This document shows positions 8,276-16,698 of a stretch of 64,000 nt of DNA, in pieces. A program made the translations under genes and the position numbers. The notes below the pieces were generated by a model, which saw only the letters and a program-made list of their open reading frames with translations, was not told where the DNA came from and ran no database searches. The first letter of the stretch is position 1. Each line of letters starts with the position of its first letter. Source of the DNA: JACDAV01 sp964626755. GTDB lineage: Bacteria > Chloroflexota > Limnocylindria > Limnocylindrales > CSP1-4. Location of the stretch: assembly GCA_964626755.1 (NCBI GenBank), contig CAZVGO010000014.1, positions 85,596-149,595 on the forward strand, read 5' to 3'.

Positions 8276-8289
8276 CTAGACACGTATAG
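8276..8289. promoter_or_regulatory. Candidate GntR operator c (CTAGAC-AC-GTATAG)
   Basis: A 14-base site that fits CTANAC-N2-GTNTAG at every defined position, the clearest copy in the window. It lies in the 128-base gap before the solute-binding protein gene (start 8365). A separate perfect palindrome GTTGTACAAC stands just upstream at 8261-8270. Confidence 0.68.
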
Positions 8290-8364
8290 ATGAGTAGGGT
8301 AGGGTTCGCGAGACCCCGCGACATTCGTGGTCTCGCAGATCACCATCGGAGGAGGAGCTTCGGT

Positions 8365-9717
8365 ATGGCCATGAGAGGATCGCCCCGTCTGATCGCGATC
8401 GCGATCGTCGGAGCACTCGTCGCCGCGTGCACCACGACGACTGCCAGTCCAGTGCCGACAACGTCGACACCTTCCGGCCCCGTGTCGACACCGGCCCCGA
8501 CCCCGGACGATCGACGGGTCGAGATCAGGTTCGCCAACTGGTTCTACCAGGGCGGGATGGAATCCGTCTACAACGGCTACATCGCCGACTTCGTGGCCGC
8601 CGAGCAGCGTGTCACCGGTGTCAAGGTCGAGACGACCCCGTTCGTCCGCTATCACGACGTGCTCAATGTCCAGATCGGCGGCGGGAATGCACCGAACGTC
8701 GCGTGGATCAACGCGTCCGTCGGCCCCCAGTACGTGAACTCAGGCAGGCTGCTCGATCTGTCACCATACATCGCCGAGATCCCCGACTACGACCTTGACG
8801 ACTTCGGTGAGAATGTGCTCGCGCCCTGGAAGAACGGGAACGAGCTGGTGGCTCTCCCGTTCACCAACGCGGGTAACGTCGTCTTCTACAATAAGGACAT
8901 CTTTGCCGCGGCAGGGGTGCCGACCCCGCTGGACCTCCTCGCCGAGGGCCGGTGGGACTGGGAGAACGTGAGAGAGACGGCGCGCCTGATCAAGGCGAGT
9001 GGAACCGCCGATTGGGGCTTCCTCAACAACAACAATATCTTCACGCTCGGGTTCCGGAACCTCGTCGAAGTCTGGTCCGCGCATGGTGCGGCCCCGTGGT
9101 CGACGGACGGCAAGACCTGCACGTTCAACTCGCCGGAAGCGATCCGGGCGACCCAGCTGTACCACGACATGATCTTCACGGACCGCAGCCACCCGACGCC
9201 GGATGTCACCGCCGACTTCAAGGCGGGAAACATCGCGATGGTGATGGGGCGCTCGGGCCAGATCGGTGGAGCGCTCGGGGACGCGACATTCGCGTGGGAC
9301 ATCATGCCCCTGCCGAGTGGTCCGGCCGGGTTCGTTCCGTCACGCGCCCAGAACGGGATCGCCGTGTTCGCCGAAGCCCCGAACGCCGACCTCGCCGCGC
9401 GGTTCGTGGTCTCGACGCTGACCAAGGAGCAGGCTGCGAAGTTCTCCGTGAATTCGCCGTCGGCCCGGCAATCGGTCGCCAACCTTGACGCCATCGCCGG
9501 TGTCACGCCGTATCTCACCCGCGAGCAGGTCGAACGGGCGATCATGCCGGAGCTCACGTCGGAGAAGTTCGTGTTCGAGTACTCGCACGCGAACTACGCG
9601 GCGGTGGAACGCAACGCCAATGTCGTCTTCGGCGGAAAGATCTGGGTCGAAGGGGCTGACGTCAAAGCCGGGCTCGACGAGGTCTGCGGCAATGTCCAGG
9701 ACCTGATGGCGCCATAG
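8365..9717 (+). CDS. Sugar ABC transporter substrate-binding lipoprotein (CUT1 type)
   Basis: A 450-residue protein with a lipoprotein signal (IVGALVAAC, Cys about residue 19) and a Thr/Pro/Ser-rich linker, then an extracellular solute-binding type 1 fold (VEIRFANWFYQGGMESVYNGY, NAPNVAWINASVGP, KAGNIAMVMGRSGQIG). It belongs with MalE/UgpB-like carbohydrate binders. ATG 8365 was chosen because GGAGGAGGAG ends seven bases upstream and because the signal peptide then starts correctly. Two permease genes follow; no ATPase gene is near, so a shared MsmK-type ATPase elsewhere is expected. Ligand unknown. Confidence 0.88.
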   Translation: MAMRGSPRLIAIAIVGALVAACTTTTASPVPTTSTPSGPVSTPAPTPDDRRVEIRFANWFYQGGMESVYNGYIADFVAAEQRVTGVKVETTPFVRYHDVLNVQIGGGNAPNVAWINASVGPQYVNSGRLLDLSPYIAEIPDYDLDDFGENVLAPWKNGNELVALPFTNAGNVVFYNKDIFAAAGVPTPLDLLAEGRWDWENVRETARLIKASGTADWGFLNNNNIFTLGFRNLVEVWSAHGAAPWSTDGKTCTFNSPEAIRATQLYHDMIFTDRSHPTPDVTADFKAGNIAMVMGRSGQIGGALGDATFAWDIMPLPSGPAGFVPSRAQNGIAVFAEAPNADLAARFVVSTLTKEQAAKFSVNSPSARQSVANLDAIAGVTPYLTREQVERAIMPELTSEKFVFEYSHANYAAVERNANVVFGGKIWVEGADVKAGLDEVCGNVQDLMAP

Positions 9718-9792
9718 CGTCGCGACTTCCGAGGAACGTGACCGATACGACGAAGCGGCCATACCCGGCTACCGATCACGGCGGTAGTTAGG

Positions 9793-10725
9793 ATGGCCGC
9801 TCCGCCTCTTCTCCCACCCACTCGTCGTTTCAGCCCGCTGCATCTGTCGCTCCGGCGGCGTGAAGCGGCGGCCGGGATCCTCTTCATCGCTCCCCAGTTC
9901 CTCGGGTTCGGGGTGTTCGTCGGGGGCCCGCTCGTCGCGATCTTCTTCTTCAGCTTCTTCGACTGGAGCATCCTCTCGGGGCAGCTCAACTTCATCGGCC
10001 TCGCGAACTATGTGCGGTTGGCGGAAAGCGAGGAGGTGGCTCGCGTCGCGCGAACGACGATCATCTTCGGCCTGGGCTTCGTGCCTCTGACCGTCGGACT
10101 CGGACTCGTCCTTGCCCTCGCGCTCAATCGCCAGTCCCGGATCTCGTTGTTGCTGCGATCCGCGTATTTCCTGCCCCTCGTGGTCAGCCTCGCTGCCTGG
10201 ACGGTCGTCTGGCGTCTCGTCCTGCAGTCGAACGGCCCCTTCAACGGCGTCCTTCAGGCACTTCTCGGGATCGATGAGATCGGCTGGCTGCGGGAGCCCA
10301 GCCTCGCGCTTGTCTCGGTCATCGTCGTTCAGGTCCTGAAGTCGATCGGGTACTCGATGATCCTGTTTCTGGCCGCCCTGCAGACGGTCCCGGCGGACGT
10401 GCGCGAGGCATCCACCGTGGACGGCGCGAGCGAATGGCAGACGTTCAGGTCGATCACGCTGCCGCTGATCGCCCCGTTCACGTTCATGGTCACGATCCTG
10501 CTCACGATCGCGTCGTTCAAGTCGTTCGCGCTCATTTACCTCCTGACGACGGGCGGGCCGGGCGATGCCACGACCGTGATCTCGTTCTACGTGTATGAGC
10601 GCGGCCTGCAACTGTTCGAGATGGGCTACGCGAGCGCGATCGCGGTCGTGCTCTTCCTGACAGTCCTGGCACTGACCGTCGGCCAGTTCGTCCTTCGTCG
10701 CCGTTGGGTCTACGAAGGTGACTGA
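9793..10725 (+). CDS. Sugar ABC transporter permease 1 (MalF/UgpA-like)
   Basis: A 310-residue inner-membrane protein with six hydrophobic segments, starting with AAGILFIAPQFLGFGVFVGG and ending at TVLALTVGQFVL. The EAA loop that contacts the ATPase is VREASTVDGASEWQTFRSITLP near residues 200-220. It pairs with the next gene, which it overlaps by eight bases (GTG at 10718). It likely forms the translocation pore for the ligand bound by the preceding lipoprotein. Confidence 0.88.
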   Translation: MAAPPLLPPTRRFSPLHLSLRRREAAAGILFIAPQFLGFGVFVGGPLVAIFFFSFFDWSILSGQLNFIGLANYVRLAESEEVARVARTTIIFGLGFVPLTVGLGLVLALALNRQSRISLLLRSAYFLPLVVSLAAWTVVWRLVLQSNGPFNGVLQALLGIDEIGWLREPSLALVSVIVVQVLKSIGYSMILFLAALQTVPADVREASTVDGASEWQTFRSITLPLIAPFTFMVTILLTIASFKSFALIYLLTTGGPGDATTVISFYVYERGLQLFEMGYASAIAVVLFLTVLALTVGQFVLRRRWVYEGD

Positions 10726-11587
10726 GCGGTATGCGGGGCCGCGCAGGCGGATCCGCCACGGGCTGCGGCGCTGGGGCGTGCGGACCGTCCTGCTCATCGG
10801 GGCCCTGCCGCTTCTGCTGCCCCTCGCGTGGATGGTCTCGACGTCGCTCAAGAAGGAAGTCCAGGTCTTCGAGTACCCGCCGCGGCTCATCCCGCTGACG
10901 TTCGAGTGGCAGAACTACGTCGTGATCTTCACTGATTACCCATTCGCCCGGCAGTATCTGAGCAGCATCTACATCGGCGTGCTCACCGTGATCGGTACGG
11001 CCGTGGTGGCGTCACTGGCCGGATACGCGCTGGCCCGCCTGCGGTTCCCTGGTCGATACCTCATCCTGCCTCTACTGCTCACGGCACTCCTCCTGCCGGT
11101 CGAAGTCATCATCGTCCCGCTCTACGCACTGACAAGCCAACTCGGATGGGTCGGAACGCAGATCCCCCTCGTCGTCGAACCGATCTTCGGGGCGCCGTCG
11201 ATCGTCGGCACGTTCCTCATGCGCCAGTTCTTCCTGTCGCTGCCCCGTGAGCTCGAGGATGCCGGAAGGGTCGATGGGCTGACCACGTTCGGCGTCTTCC
11301 GCCACATCGCCCTGCCGCTGGCGAAGCCCGCGATCGCGACCCTGTGCATCCTCACGTTCCTCGCCAGCTGGAACGCCTTTCTCGAGCCGCTCGTGTTCAC
11401 GGCCGGCAACCCGGAGCTTGTGACGATCCCCGTGGGCTTGAACCTGTTCAGTGACTTCCTCGGCGCACCGACGTTCACGCTCCAGATGGCAGCGGCCACG
11501 GTGAGCATCCTGCCCGTGGTCGTCATCTTCCTGCTCGCCCAGCGCCATATCGTCGAAGGGATCGCCCGCGCGGGTCTGAAGGGCTAG
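10718..11587 (+). CDS. Sugar ABC transporter permease 2 (MalG/UgpE-like)
   Basis: A 289-residue permease with six membrane segments and the periplasmic SLKKEVQVFEYPP region typical of MalG-type partners. The EAA loop is LEDAGRVDGLTTFGVFRHIALP. The GTG start lies within the end of the first permease. Last gene of the importer operon. The following 113 bases before the convergent hydrolase hold no recognised feature. Confidence 0.88.
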   Translation: MTERYAGPRRRIRHGLRRWGVRTVLLIGALPLLLPLAWMVSTSLKKEVQVFEYPPRLIPLTFEWQNYVVIFTDYPFARQYLSSIYIGVLTVIGTAVVASLAGYALARLRFPGRYLILPLLLTALLLPVEVIIVPLYALTSQLGWVGTQIPLVVEPIFGAPSIVGTFLMRQFFLSLPRELEDAGRVDGLTTFGVFRHIALPLAKPAIATLCILTFLASWNAFLEPLVFTAGNPELVTIPVGLNLFSDFLGAPTFTLQMAAATVSILPVVVIFLLAQRHIVEGIARAGLKG

Positions 11588-11700
11588 TCTCGTGAGTCCG
11601 AGGTTCGTCCGCAGTATCTGGCGAGTGAGGCGAGGATCTGGTCAGCCGCCTTCACCCATCAACGCGCGCAGCGAAAGCGGCCGAGTCCGAATGCACGGGT

Positions 11701-12486
11701 TCAGGCTTCGATCGACGCGCTCGACCCGTCCGTGACGATGACCTGACCGGCGGCTGGGGCGAGTGGCGTCCGGCGTCCGGCAGTGTCCGCGGCGCGGACG
11801 AGGTCAAGGAACTCGACCACCTCCGGATCGCGGTAGTTCAGGTAGTGGGTCGCGACGGCGACCCGGACGTCGAGGAGCTCCACCGCGAGCGCGGCCTCGC
11901 GTGGCGACATCTCGCCCGTCAGGAGCGTGCCGGGTCCGGCGAGCACCGGCGTCGGCAGCTCCTTCGGGTGGGTGCACCCGATGAGCCCGACGCTCGGCGC
12001 GTAGAGCTCCGCGATTAGACGCATGTCGCCGAAGACCGCGGTGTCACCGAAGTGGTAGATGCGCACGCTGGGCTCGGTCTCGACGATGAAGCCGAGCGGC
12101 GTGCCGGTGATCGTCCGGCCGTCCGACAGCGTCGCCGACGACCAGTGATGGGACTCGACGGGCCGGACGACAACGCCTCCGACTTCCACGACGATGCCCC
12201 AGATCGTCGCGCGCACCTGGTCGGGCGGGACGCCCTGATCGATGAGGAGGGCCCGCGTGTCAGCGCCGCAGATGATCGGCGCGCCTGTCCTCGTGGCGAT
12301 CGCGGCCGCGTCGCCCAAGTGATCGTACGCAGCGTGCGTTACGAGGATGACGTCCGGGCGCTCGAGCTCGTCGGGACGCACGGGTGCGACCGGGTTGCCA
12401 TCGAGGAACGGGTCGATGAGGATCCGCGAGCGCGGGCCGACGATCTCGAAGCCCGCCGCCCCGAGGAACCGGAGGCGTGTCGTCAC
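11701..12486 (-). CDS. MBL-fold hydrolase, UlaG-like
   Basis: A 261-residue metallo-beta-lactamase-fold protein. It has ILIDPFLDGNP near the N-terminus, VTHAAYDHLGD (HxxxDH metal motif) at ~50-60, a YHFGDTAVFGDM segment with a ligand Asp, and ATHYLNYRDP with a late His. This matches the UPF0173/UlaG group, which includes L-ascorbate-6-phosphate lactonase. A lactonase step would suit a sugar-acid pathway. It is transcribed away from the reductase at 12558, with operator d in the gap. Confidence 0.83.
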   Translation of the reverse strand: MTTRLRFLGAAGFEIVGPRSRILIDPFLDGNPVAPVRPDELERPDVILVTHAAYDHLGDAAAIATRTGAPIICGADTRALLIDQGVPPDQVRATIWGIVVEVGGVVVRPVESHHWSSATLSDGRTITGTPLGFIVETEPSVRIYHFGDTAVFGDMRLIAELYAPSVGLIGCTHPKELPTPVLAGPGTLLTGEMSPREAALAVELLDVRVAVATHYLNYRDPEVVEFLDLVRAADTAGRRTPLAPAAGQVIVTDGSSASIEA

Positions 12487-12510
12487 TGGTTGGCAGGGTA
12501 ACAGACTCGT

Positions 12511-12524
12511 ATATACCTGTGCTA
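12511..12524. promoter_or_regulatory. Candidate GntR operator d (one good half-site)
   Basis: On the minus strand this reads TAGCAC-AG-GTATAT. It keeps the ACAGGTATA core shared with the sites at 5339 and 18259, but the other half is degenerate. It lies in the 71-base divergent gap between the UlaG-like gene and the ketopantoate-reductase-like gene, where a shared operator is expected. Confidence 0.42.
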
Positions 12525-12557
12525 TCGTCCTTGCCTCCAGGGAGGAGGAGCCGATCC

Positions 12558-13499
12558 ATGCCGAGCGTCGCGGTCGTCGGAGCGGGTGCGATGGGTGGCG
12601 CGTGGGCGGGACGGCTCGCGGCGGCCGGCCTGGACGTGGCGGTGGTCGACGTCTCCGAGGCGCTCATCGAGGCCATCCGGGCGGATGGTCTCGTCGTCGA
12701 CACGGGCCCGGGGGTCACAGCATCCGCTCGCGTTTCCGCCTCCACGGACCCACGCGACGTGGGGCCATGCGATGTCGTCTTCGTCTTCGTCAAGGGCCCG
12801 CACACGCGCTCGGCGGCAGAGCGCCTCGGCCCGATGGTCGGGCCGGCCACGATCGTCGCCTCGCTTCAGAACGGCTGGGGCAACGCGGACACCCTGGCCG
12901 AGTACGTGGACCCGGAGCGTATCGTCGTCGGCGTCACGTACGAGGGTGCGACGATCACGGGACCGGGCCGGGTGAACAACGCCGGTCACGGACCGACGTC
13001 GCTCGGTCCCTACGTAGACGGCAGATCGACCTCGGGTGCGGCGCTCGTCGCCGAGATCATGGAGCGCGCCGGCTTCGAGTGCCACGTCAGCGCGGCGGTC
13101 CGGATCGACATCTGGCGCAAGCTCGTCCACAACGCGTGCTGCCTGCCCGTTGCCGCGCTGACGGACCTCCGGACGAGCGAGCTCGTCGAGCCGGGGGCCA
13201 TCCGCGACCTCGTCGATGCCCTCGCGGCCGAGGCGGTCGCGGCCGCTCGCGCAGCAGGCCACCCGATCGAGCTCGACGAGCGTCTGGATCGCATCCATGC
13301 CGTCCTCCGATCGAGCGGCATGGGCATCGCGTCGATGCTCGCCGACGTTCACGCGAAGCGCCGAACGGAGATCGACACCATCAACGGGGCGGTCGTCCGC
13401 GCCGCAACGACCCACGGCGTCCCCGTCCCGCTCAACGAGGCGATGGTCGCGCTCGTCCAGGGGCTGGAACGATCCTGGGCGCGCACAGAACCATCATGA
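12558..13499 (+). CDS. Ketopantoate reductase (PanE/ApbA)-family oxidoreductase
   Basis: A 313-residue protein with the dinucleotide motif VAVVGAGAMGGAWAGRL, the middle segment VKGPHTRSAAERL, a family Lys in IWRKLVHNACCLPVAAL and the C-terminal DVHAKRRTEIDTINGAVVRAA block. ATG 12558 follows GGAGGAGGAG by about eight bases; an upstream start at 12477 would read through the divergent operator. In pantothenate synthesis this fold reduces 2-dehydropantoate. Within a catabolic cluster it may act on another branched or hydroxylated 2-oxo acid. Confidence 0.85.
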   Translation: MPSVAVVGAGAMGGAWAGRLAAAGLDVAVVDVSEALIEAIRADGLVVDTGPGVTASARVSASTDPRDVGPCDVVFVFVKGPHTRSAAERLGPMVGPATIVASLQNGWGNADTLAEYVDPERIVVGVTYEGATITGPGRVNNAGHGPTSLGPYVDGRSTSGAALVAEIMERAGFECHVSAAVRIDIWRKLVHNACCLPVAALTDLRTSELVEPGAIRDLVDALAAEAVAAARAAGHPIELDERLDRIHAVLRSSGMGIASMLADVHAKRRTEIDTINGAVVRAATTHGVPVPLNEAMVALVQGLERSWARTEPS

Positions 13500-13702
13500 T
13501 GCGGGCCCGAGCCCGTACGTCGTGAAACGCTGAACGAGAGCAAGGGGAGGTCGCATCTGCAGGCCATGGACGCCACGATCGGCCTTGGCAATGGCCGAAC
13601 CGGGGATCGCCGCGTCCACACGGTCAGTTCTCATGCGCATGGGACACCGAGTTGAGGCCATGGCCCGAGAGAAGTCCTGCGTCTGACGAGGCGGGAGGTG
13701 GC

Positions 13703-14533
13703 GTGCACGAGATCGCACCAAGGGTCTTCACAATTGATGCGAGCGTCGCCGACGGCAACCTCGGCGTCATCGCGGGAGAGCGGATCGCGCTCGCCATCGA
13801 CGCGGGTATCGAACGTTCCGAGGGCGACCGGGTGGCCGATGCCGTCCGCGCGACGGGCCACGACCCCGACCACCTCGTGTACACGCACGGACATCTCGAC
13901 CATGTTCTGGGCGGTGCCGCGTTCCGCGACGGCGAGGTCTTCGCCCATCTCGAGACGGCCGCGCACATCCGCGCCCAGATCCCGCAATGGGCCGAGCGCG
14001 AGCACACGACGACCGCGGACCTCGAAGAGCGGTTCGCCTTCCCCACCGTCCTGTTCGCAGGCGAGATCGAGCTCGACCTCGGCGGACGTACGGTGCGTGT
14101 CATCCCGACGCCCGGGCACGCGCCCGGAGCCTCGTGCGTCCTCCTGCCCGACACCGGGCTCCTCTTCGGAGGCGATACGGTCGTGACCAACATCCCGCCG
14201 TACTTCAGGGACGGTGACAGCGGCGTGCTTGCCGCGACGCTCCGGTCACTCGCGGGCATGGACCTCGAGATCCTCGTCCCCGGTCACGGTCACGTGGTTC
14301 GCGGTCGCGAGGCGGTGCGCGAGACCATCACTTGGCTCGCGTCCTACCTCGAGCGGTGCCGCGAGCATGTCGCCGCACGACTCGGGCGCGACGACCCGGA
14401 CTTGATCGTCGCGGGCGCCCCGTACGACGACTACATCGGCGACCGTCTCGACCGCGATCGCCATCGCATGGTCTGGCGGCACGAGCGAAGCATCCTCAAC
14501 CTCATCGCCGAGCTGCAACGCGGAAACGCGTGA
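13703..14533 (+). CDS. MBL-fold metallohydrolase (glyoxalase II-like)
   Basis: A 276-residue metallo-beta-lactamase-fold protein with the classic HxHxDH motif (YTHGHLDHVLGG), the next ligand His in IPTPGHAPGASCVLL, the bridging Asp in LLFGGDTVVTN and LVPGHGHVV. The C-terminal ~60 residues form an extra helical region. The GTG at 13703 directly after GGGAGG is favoured over ATG 13652, though spacing is tight. The 200 bases before it show no convincing gene. It overlaps the next gene by four bases (GTGA). It is distinct from the UlaG-like hydrolase at 11701, so the cluster has two MBL enzymes. Confidence 0.82.
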   Translation: MHEIAPRVFTIDASVADGNLGVIAGERIALAIDAGIERSEGDRVADAVRATGHDPDHLVYTHGHLDHVLGGAAFRDGEVFAHLETAAHIRAQIPQWAEREHTTTADLEERFAFPTVLFAGEIELDLGGRTVRVIPTPGHAPGASCVLLPDTGLLFGGDTVVTNIPPYFRDGDSGVLAATLRSLAGMDLEILVPGHGHVVRGREAVRETITWLASYLERCREHVAARLGRDDPDLIVAGAPYDDYIGDRLDRDRHRMVWRHERSILNLIAELQRGNA

Positions 14534-15573
14534 CGCCGGACGCCGCACTCGGCGTCGCGATCGTCGGCGCCGGCTGGGCCGGGACCCGCCAGGCCGAGGC
14601 GGTCGTCGAGCTCGGACGCTCGATCCGCGTCGTAGCCCTCGTCGACACCGACGCTGACTTCCTCGCGGAGCGCGCGGCCGCGTTGTCGATCGGGCGGACG
14701 TACACGGACCTCGGCGAGGCGCTCCGTGACGCCGAGGTCGAGGCGGTCTCGATCTGCACACCGCATCGGCTCCACGCGCCGATGACGATTCAGGCGGCCG
14801 AGGCCGGCCGTCACGTCCTCGTCGAGAAGCCGATGGCGACGACCGTTGTCGAGGCAACGGCGATGATCGACGCGGCACACGTGAACGGCGTCAGGCTGTA
14901 CGTTGCCGAAAGCGCCGTGTACCAGCCCGACGTGATCGCGTTGCGCGAACTCGTCTCCACCCGTAGGTACGTCGGAGAGCTGACGGCGGCGGCGTACATC
15001 GCCGGCTACCGCGCGCCGGATCCGAGCTACCCGGGCCGCCGTGAATGGCTCACCCGCCCGGAGCTCGGCGGGACCGGCGTGTGGGTTCTCAATGGCATCC
15101 ATGTCGTCGCCCAGCTTCGAGCCGTTCTCGGTGAGGTGCGCGCCGTCCATTTCGTCGAGCACCGCGCTTCGTCATTCGCGCGCGACGATCTCGAGGGCAC
15201 GATGAGCGGGCTGCTCACGATGGAGAGCGGCCTGGGCGTCTGGCTCCTCGAAAGCCCCGAGACCCGCTTCCCCGTGCGCCAGAAGGGATTCCAGCTGTAC
15301 GGGGACCGGGGCATCGTGTTCGGCCACGCGAGCGGGTACTTCGTCTCCAGTGACGAGCTTGACGGGGACGACCCGGTCTGGATGGAGTATTCGCCGGCCC
15401 CGCTGTCAGCGTATGCCCTCGAGATGGCCGCGTTCGCGGATCATGTCGGAGGGGTCGACGGACCCACCGACGGCATCTCGGAGCGACGGAGCCTCGCGAT
15501 CGTGGAGGCCGGTCTCGAGTCTGCGAGGCGCGGTCGCCCGGTGGACTTGCGCGAGCGCTACGGCCCGCTTTAG
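14530..15573 (+). CDS. Gfo/Idh/MocA-family oxidoreductase
   Basis: A 347-residue NAD(P) sugar oxidoreductase. The Rossmann motif is VAIVGAGWAGTRQAEAV, followed by AVSICTPHRLHAPM and the family signature HVLVEKPMATT with the catalytic Lys. The C-terminal half has the alpha/beta substrate domain (GGTGVWVLNGIHVVAQLRAVLG). Start GTG 14530 is coupled to the stop of the MBL gene. Members oxidise or epimerise sugars and inositols. Together with the FGGY kinase it points to a carbohydrate or polyol substrate. Confidence 0.87.
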   Translation: MTPDAALGVAIVGAGWAGTRQAEAVVELGRSIRVVALVDTDADFLAERAAALSIGRTYTDLGEALRDAEVEAVSICTPHRLHAPMTIQAAEAGRHVLVEKPMATTVVEATAMIDAAHVNGVRLYVAESAVYQPDVIALRELVSTRRYVGELTAAAYIAGYRAPDPSYPGRREWLTRPELGGTGVWVLNGIHVVAQLRAVLGEVRAVHFVEHRASSFARDDLEGTMSGLLTMESGLGVWLLESPETRFPVRQKGFQLYGDRGIVFGHASGYFVSSDELDGDDPVWMEYSPAPLSAYALEMAAFADHVGGVDGPTDGISERRSLAIVEAGLESARRGRPVDLRERYGPL

Positions 15574-15584
15574 AGACCCGCCGG

Positions 15585-15716
15585 TCAGTCGACCCGCTCG
15601 GGTGTCTGGTAGTGGTGGGCGTATGGCCACAGGCAGGCCTCGCGCAGGAGCTTGTCCGTGGCGACCTCCGGACCGAACCGGCACCGATGAACGACCGTGT
15701 TGGCGTCGTCGATCAC
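15585..15716 (-). pseudogene. Short coding-like remnant downstream of the GntR gene
   Basis: A minus-strand frame ends at TGA 15585 and reads protein-like text including VIDDANTVVHRCRFGPEV and LREACLWPYAHHYQTPERVD. The open frame reaches back to a TGA just inside the end of the GntR gene but has no ATG or TTG; the only usual start is GTG 15716, with AGGGG ten bases before it, giving 43 codons. The upstream part of the frame (LANEDAADRG) also looks coding. Most likely the tail of a gene whose front was lost, or a very small gene controlled by operator e. Family not recognised. Confidence 0.4.
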
Positions 15717-15760
15717 GACAGCGGCACCCCTGTCGGCGGCGTCCTCGTTAGCGAGATCTG

Positions 15761-15778
15761 TATAGACGCCTCTATAGA
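15761..15778. promoter_or_regulatory. Candidate GntR operator e, overlapping the end of the GntR gene
   Basis: TATAGA-CGCC-TCTATA is an almost perfect inverted repeat related to the other operators but with wider spacing. The stop codon of the GntR gene (TAG, 15772-15774) is inside it. It precedes the minus-strand coding-like remnant ending at 15585, so it may be the operator of a lost gene. Confidence 0.5.
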
Positions 15779-16569
15779 GATCTATTCATGAGCTGGTCGG
15801 TGCTCGTCGGGCGCGCGCCGCCAATCAGCTCGAAGCGCAGGTCCGCCGGCCGGGTCGTGTCGATGCCGAAACGGAAGCGATCGCCGCGGTAGAGCGCCTC
15901 GGTGTGGCGGAGGGGTTCGAGCGACGCCGAGTAGGCGACCCCCGAGATGAAGATGAGCGGCGCACGTGTCTCGACCTTGAGCAGGCGCGCCTCATCGCCG
16001 CTCGCGGCGACGGCCTCGAGACTGTCACGGGCCTGTTCGACACGGGCGCCGATGCTCGCCATGAGGTCGTACATCGAGCCAGTCAGGTCCGCGTCGAGGA
16101 TGGCCGAGAAGCGCGCCGGCAGATATGACAAGTGGAGAGCGACGGGTTCTCCCTCGATCAGGCGGAGCCGCCGGATGTACACGGCGGGCGCGCCGAACGG
16201 CACGCCCAGCGCCAGCGCGACGTTCGACGGCGCAGAAACCATGCCCGCCTCGAGGACCTTCGTCGCATGCGACAGGCCGAGCGCCCGCATCGCCGCCGAA
16301 AAGCTCAGCTGCTGCGATGGCCCGTGGGAGATCTTCGGCGACGAGACGAATGTCCCCTTGCCTGCCTTGCGGAAGAGCATGCCGTCGCCGACGAGACGGT
16401 CGATCGCTTTGCGGGCCGTCATTCGGCTCACCTGGAACTGTTTGGACAGTTCGGCCTCGGACGGCACCCGTCCCATCGGATCGAGGTCGCCACCCTGGAT
16501 CATCCCGCGGAGCTCTTCTTCGATCTGCACGTAGAGCGGGATAGGTGATGCACGCTGAATCACGAGCAT
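15772..16569 (-). CDS. GntR-family (HutC-type) transcriptional regulator
   Basis: A 265-residue regulator. The N-terminal winged helix (PIPLYVQIEEELRGMI, then RVPSEAELSKQFQVSRMTARKAIDRL, and KGTFV in the wing) occupies residues 1-75. A UTRA-type ligand domain follows (LGVPFGAPAVYIRRLRLIEGEPVALHLSYLP, and GVAYSASLEPL). UTRA domains bind sugar phosphates or similar metabolites, which release the operator. The ATG at 16569 is only two bases after GGGAG; GTG at 16563 has better spacing and may be the true start. A palindromic site at 16660 upstream suggests self-regulation, and matching sites across 2.4-18.3 kb make it the likely cluster regulator. Confidence 0.88.
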   Translation of the reverse strand: MLVIQRASPIPLYVQIEEELRGMIQGGDLDPMGRVPSEAELSKQFQVSRMTARKAIDRLVGDGMLFRKAGKGTFVSSPKISHGPSQQLSFSAAMRALGLSHATKVLEAGMVSAPSNVALALGVPFGAPAVYIRRLRLIEGEPVALHLSYLPARFSAILDADLTGSMYDLMASIGARVEQARDSLEAVAASGDEARLLKVETRAPLIFISGVAYSASLEPLRHTEALYRGDRFRFGIDTTRPADLRFELIGGARPTSTDQLMNRSL

Positions 16570-16659
16570 TCTCCCGAGTTGGCGGTCTGGGGCACCGCAG
16601 CCTGAACCCCGGGGCCCATCCACGTGGTGGCCGCCGATGATTGTCCTCAGGGTACCACG

Positions 16660-16673
16660 CTAGACAGGGATAG
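16660..16673. promoter_or_regulatory. Candidate GntR operator f (CTAGAC-AG-GGATAG)
   Basis: Matches CTANAC-N2-GTNTAG except one base (GG for GT). It lies about 90 bases upstream of the GntR gene start and 25 bases downstream of the kinase gene, consistent with autoregulation. Confidence 0.6.
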
Positions 16674-16698
16674 ACCAACCGATCCGGGAGCCACGAGC

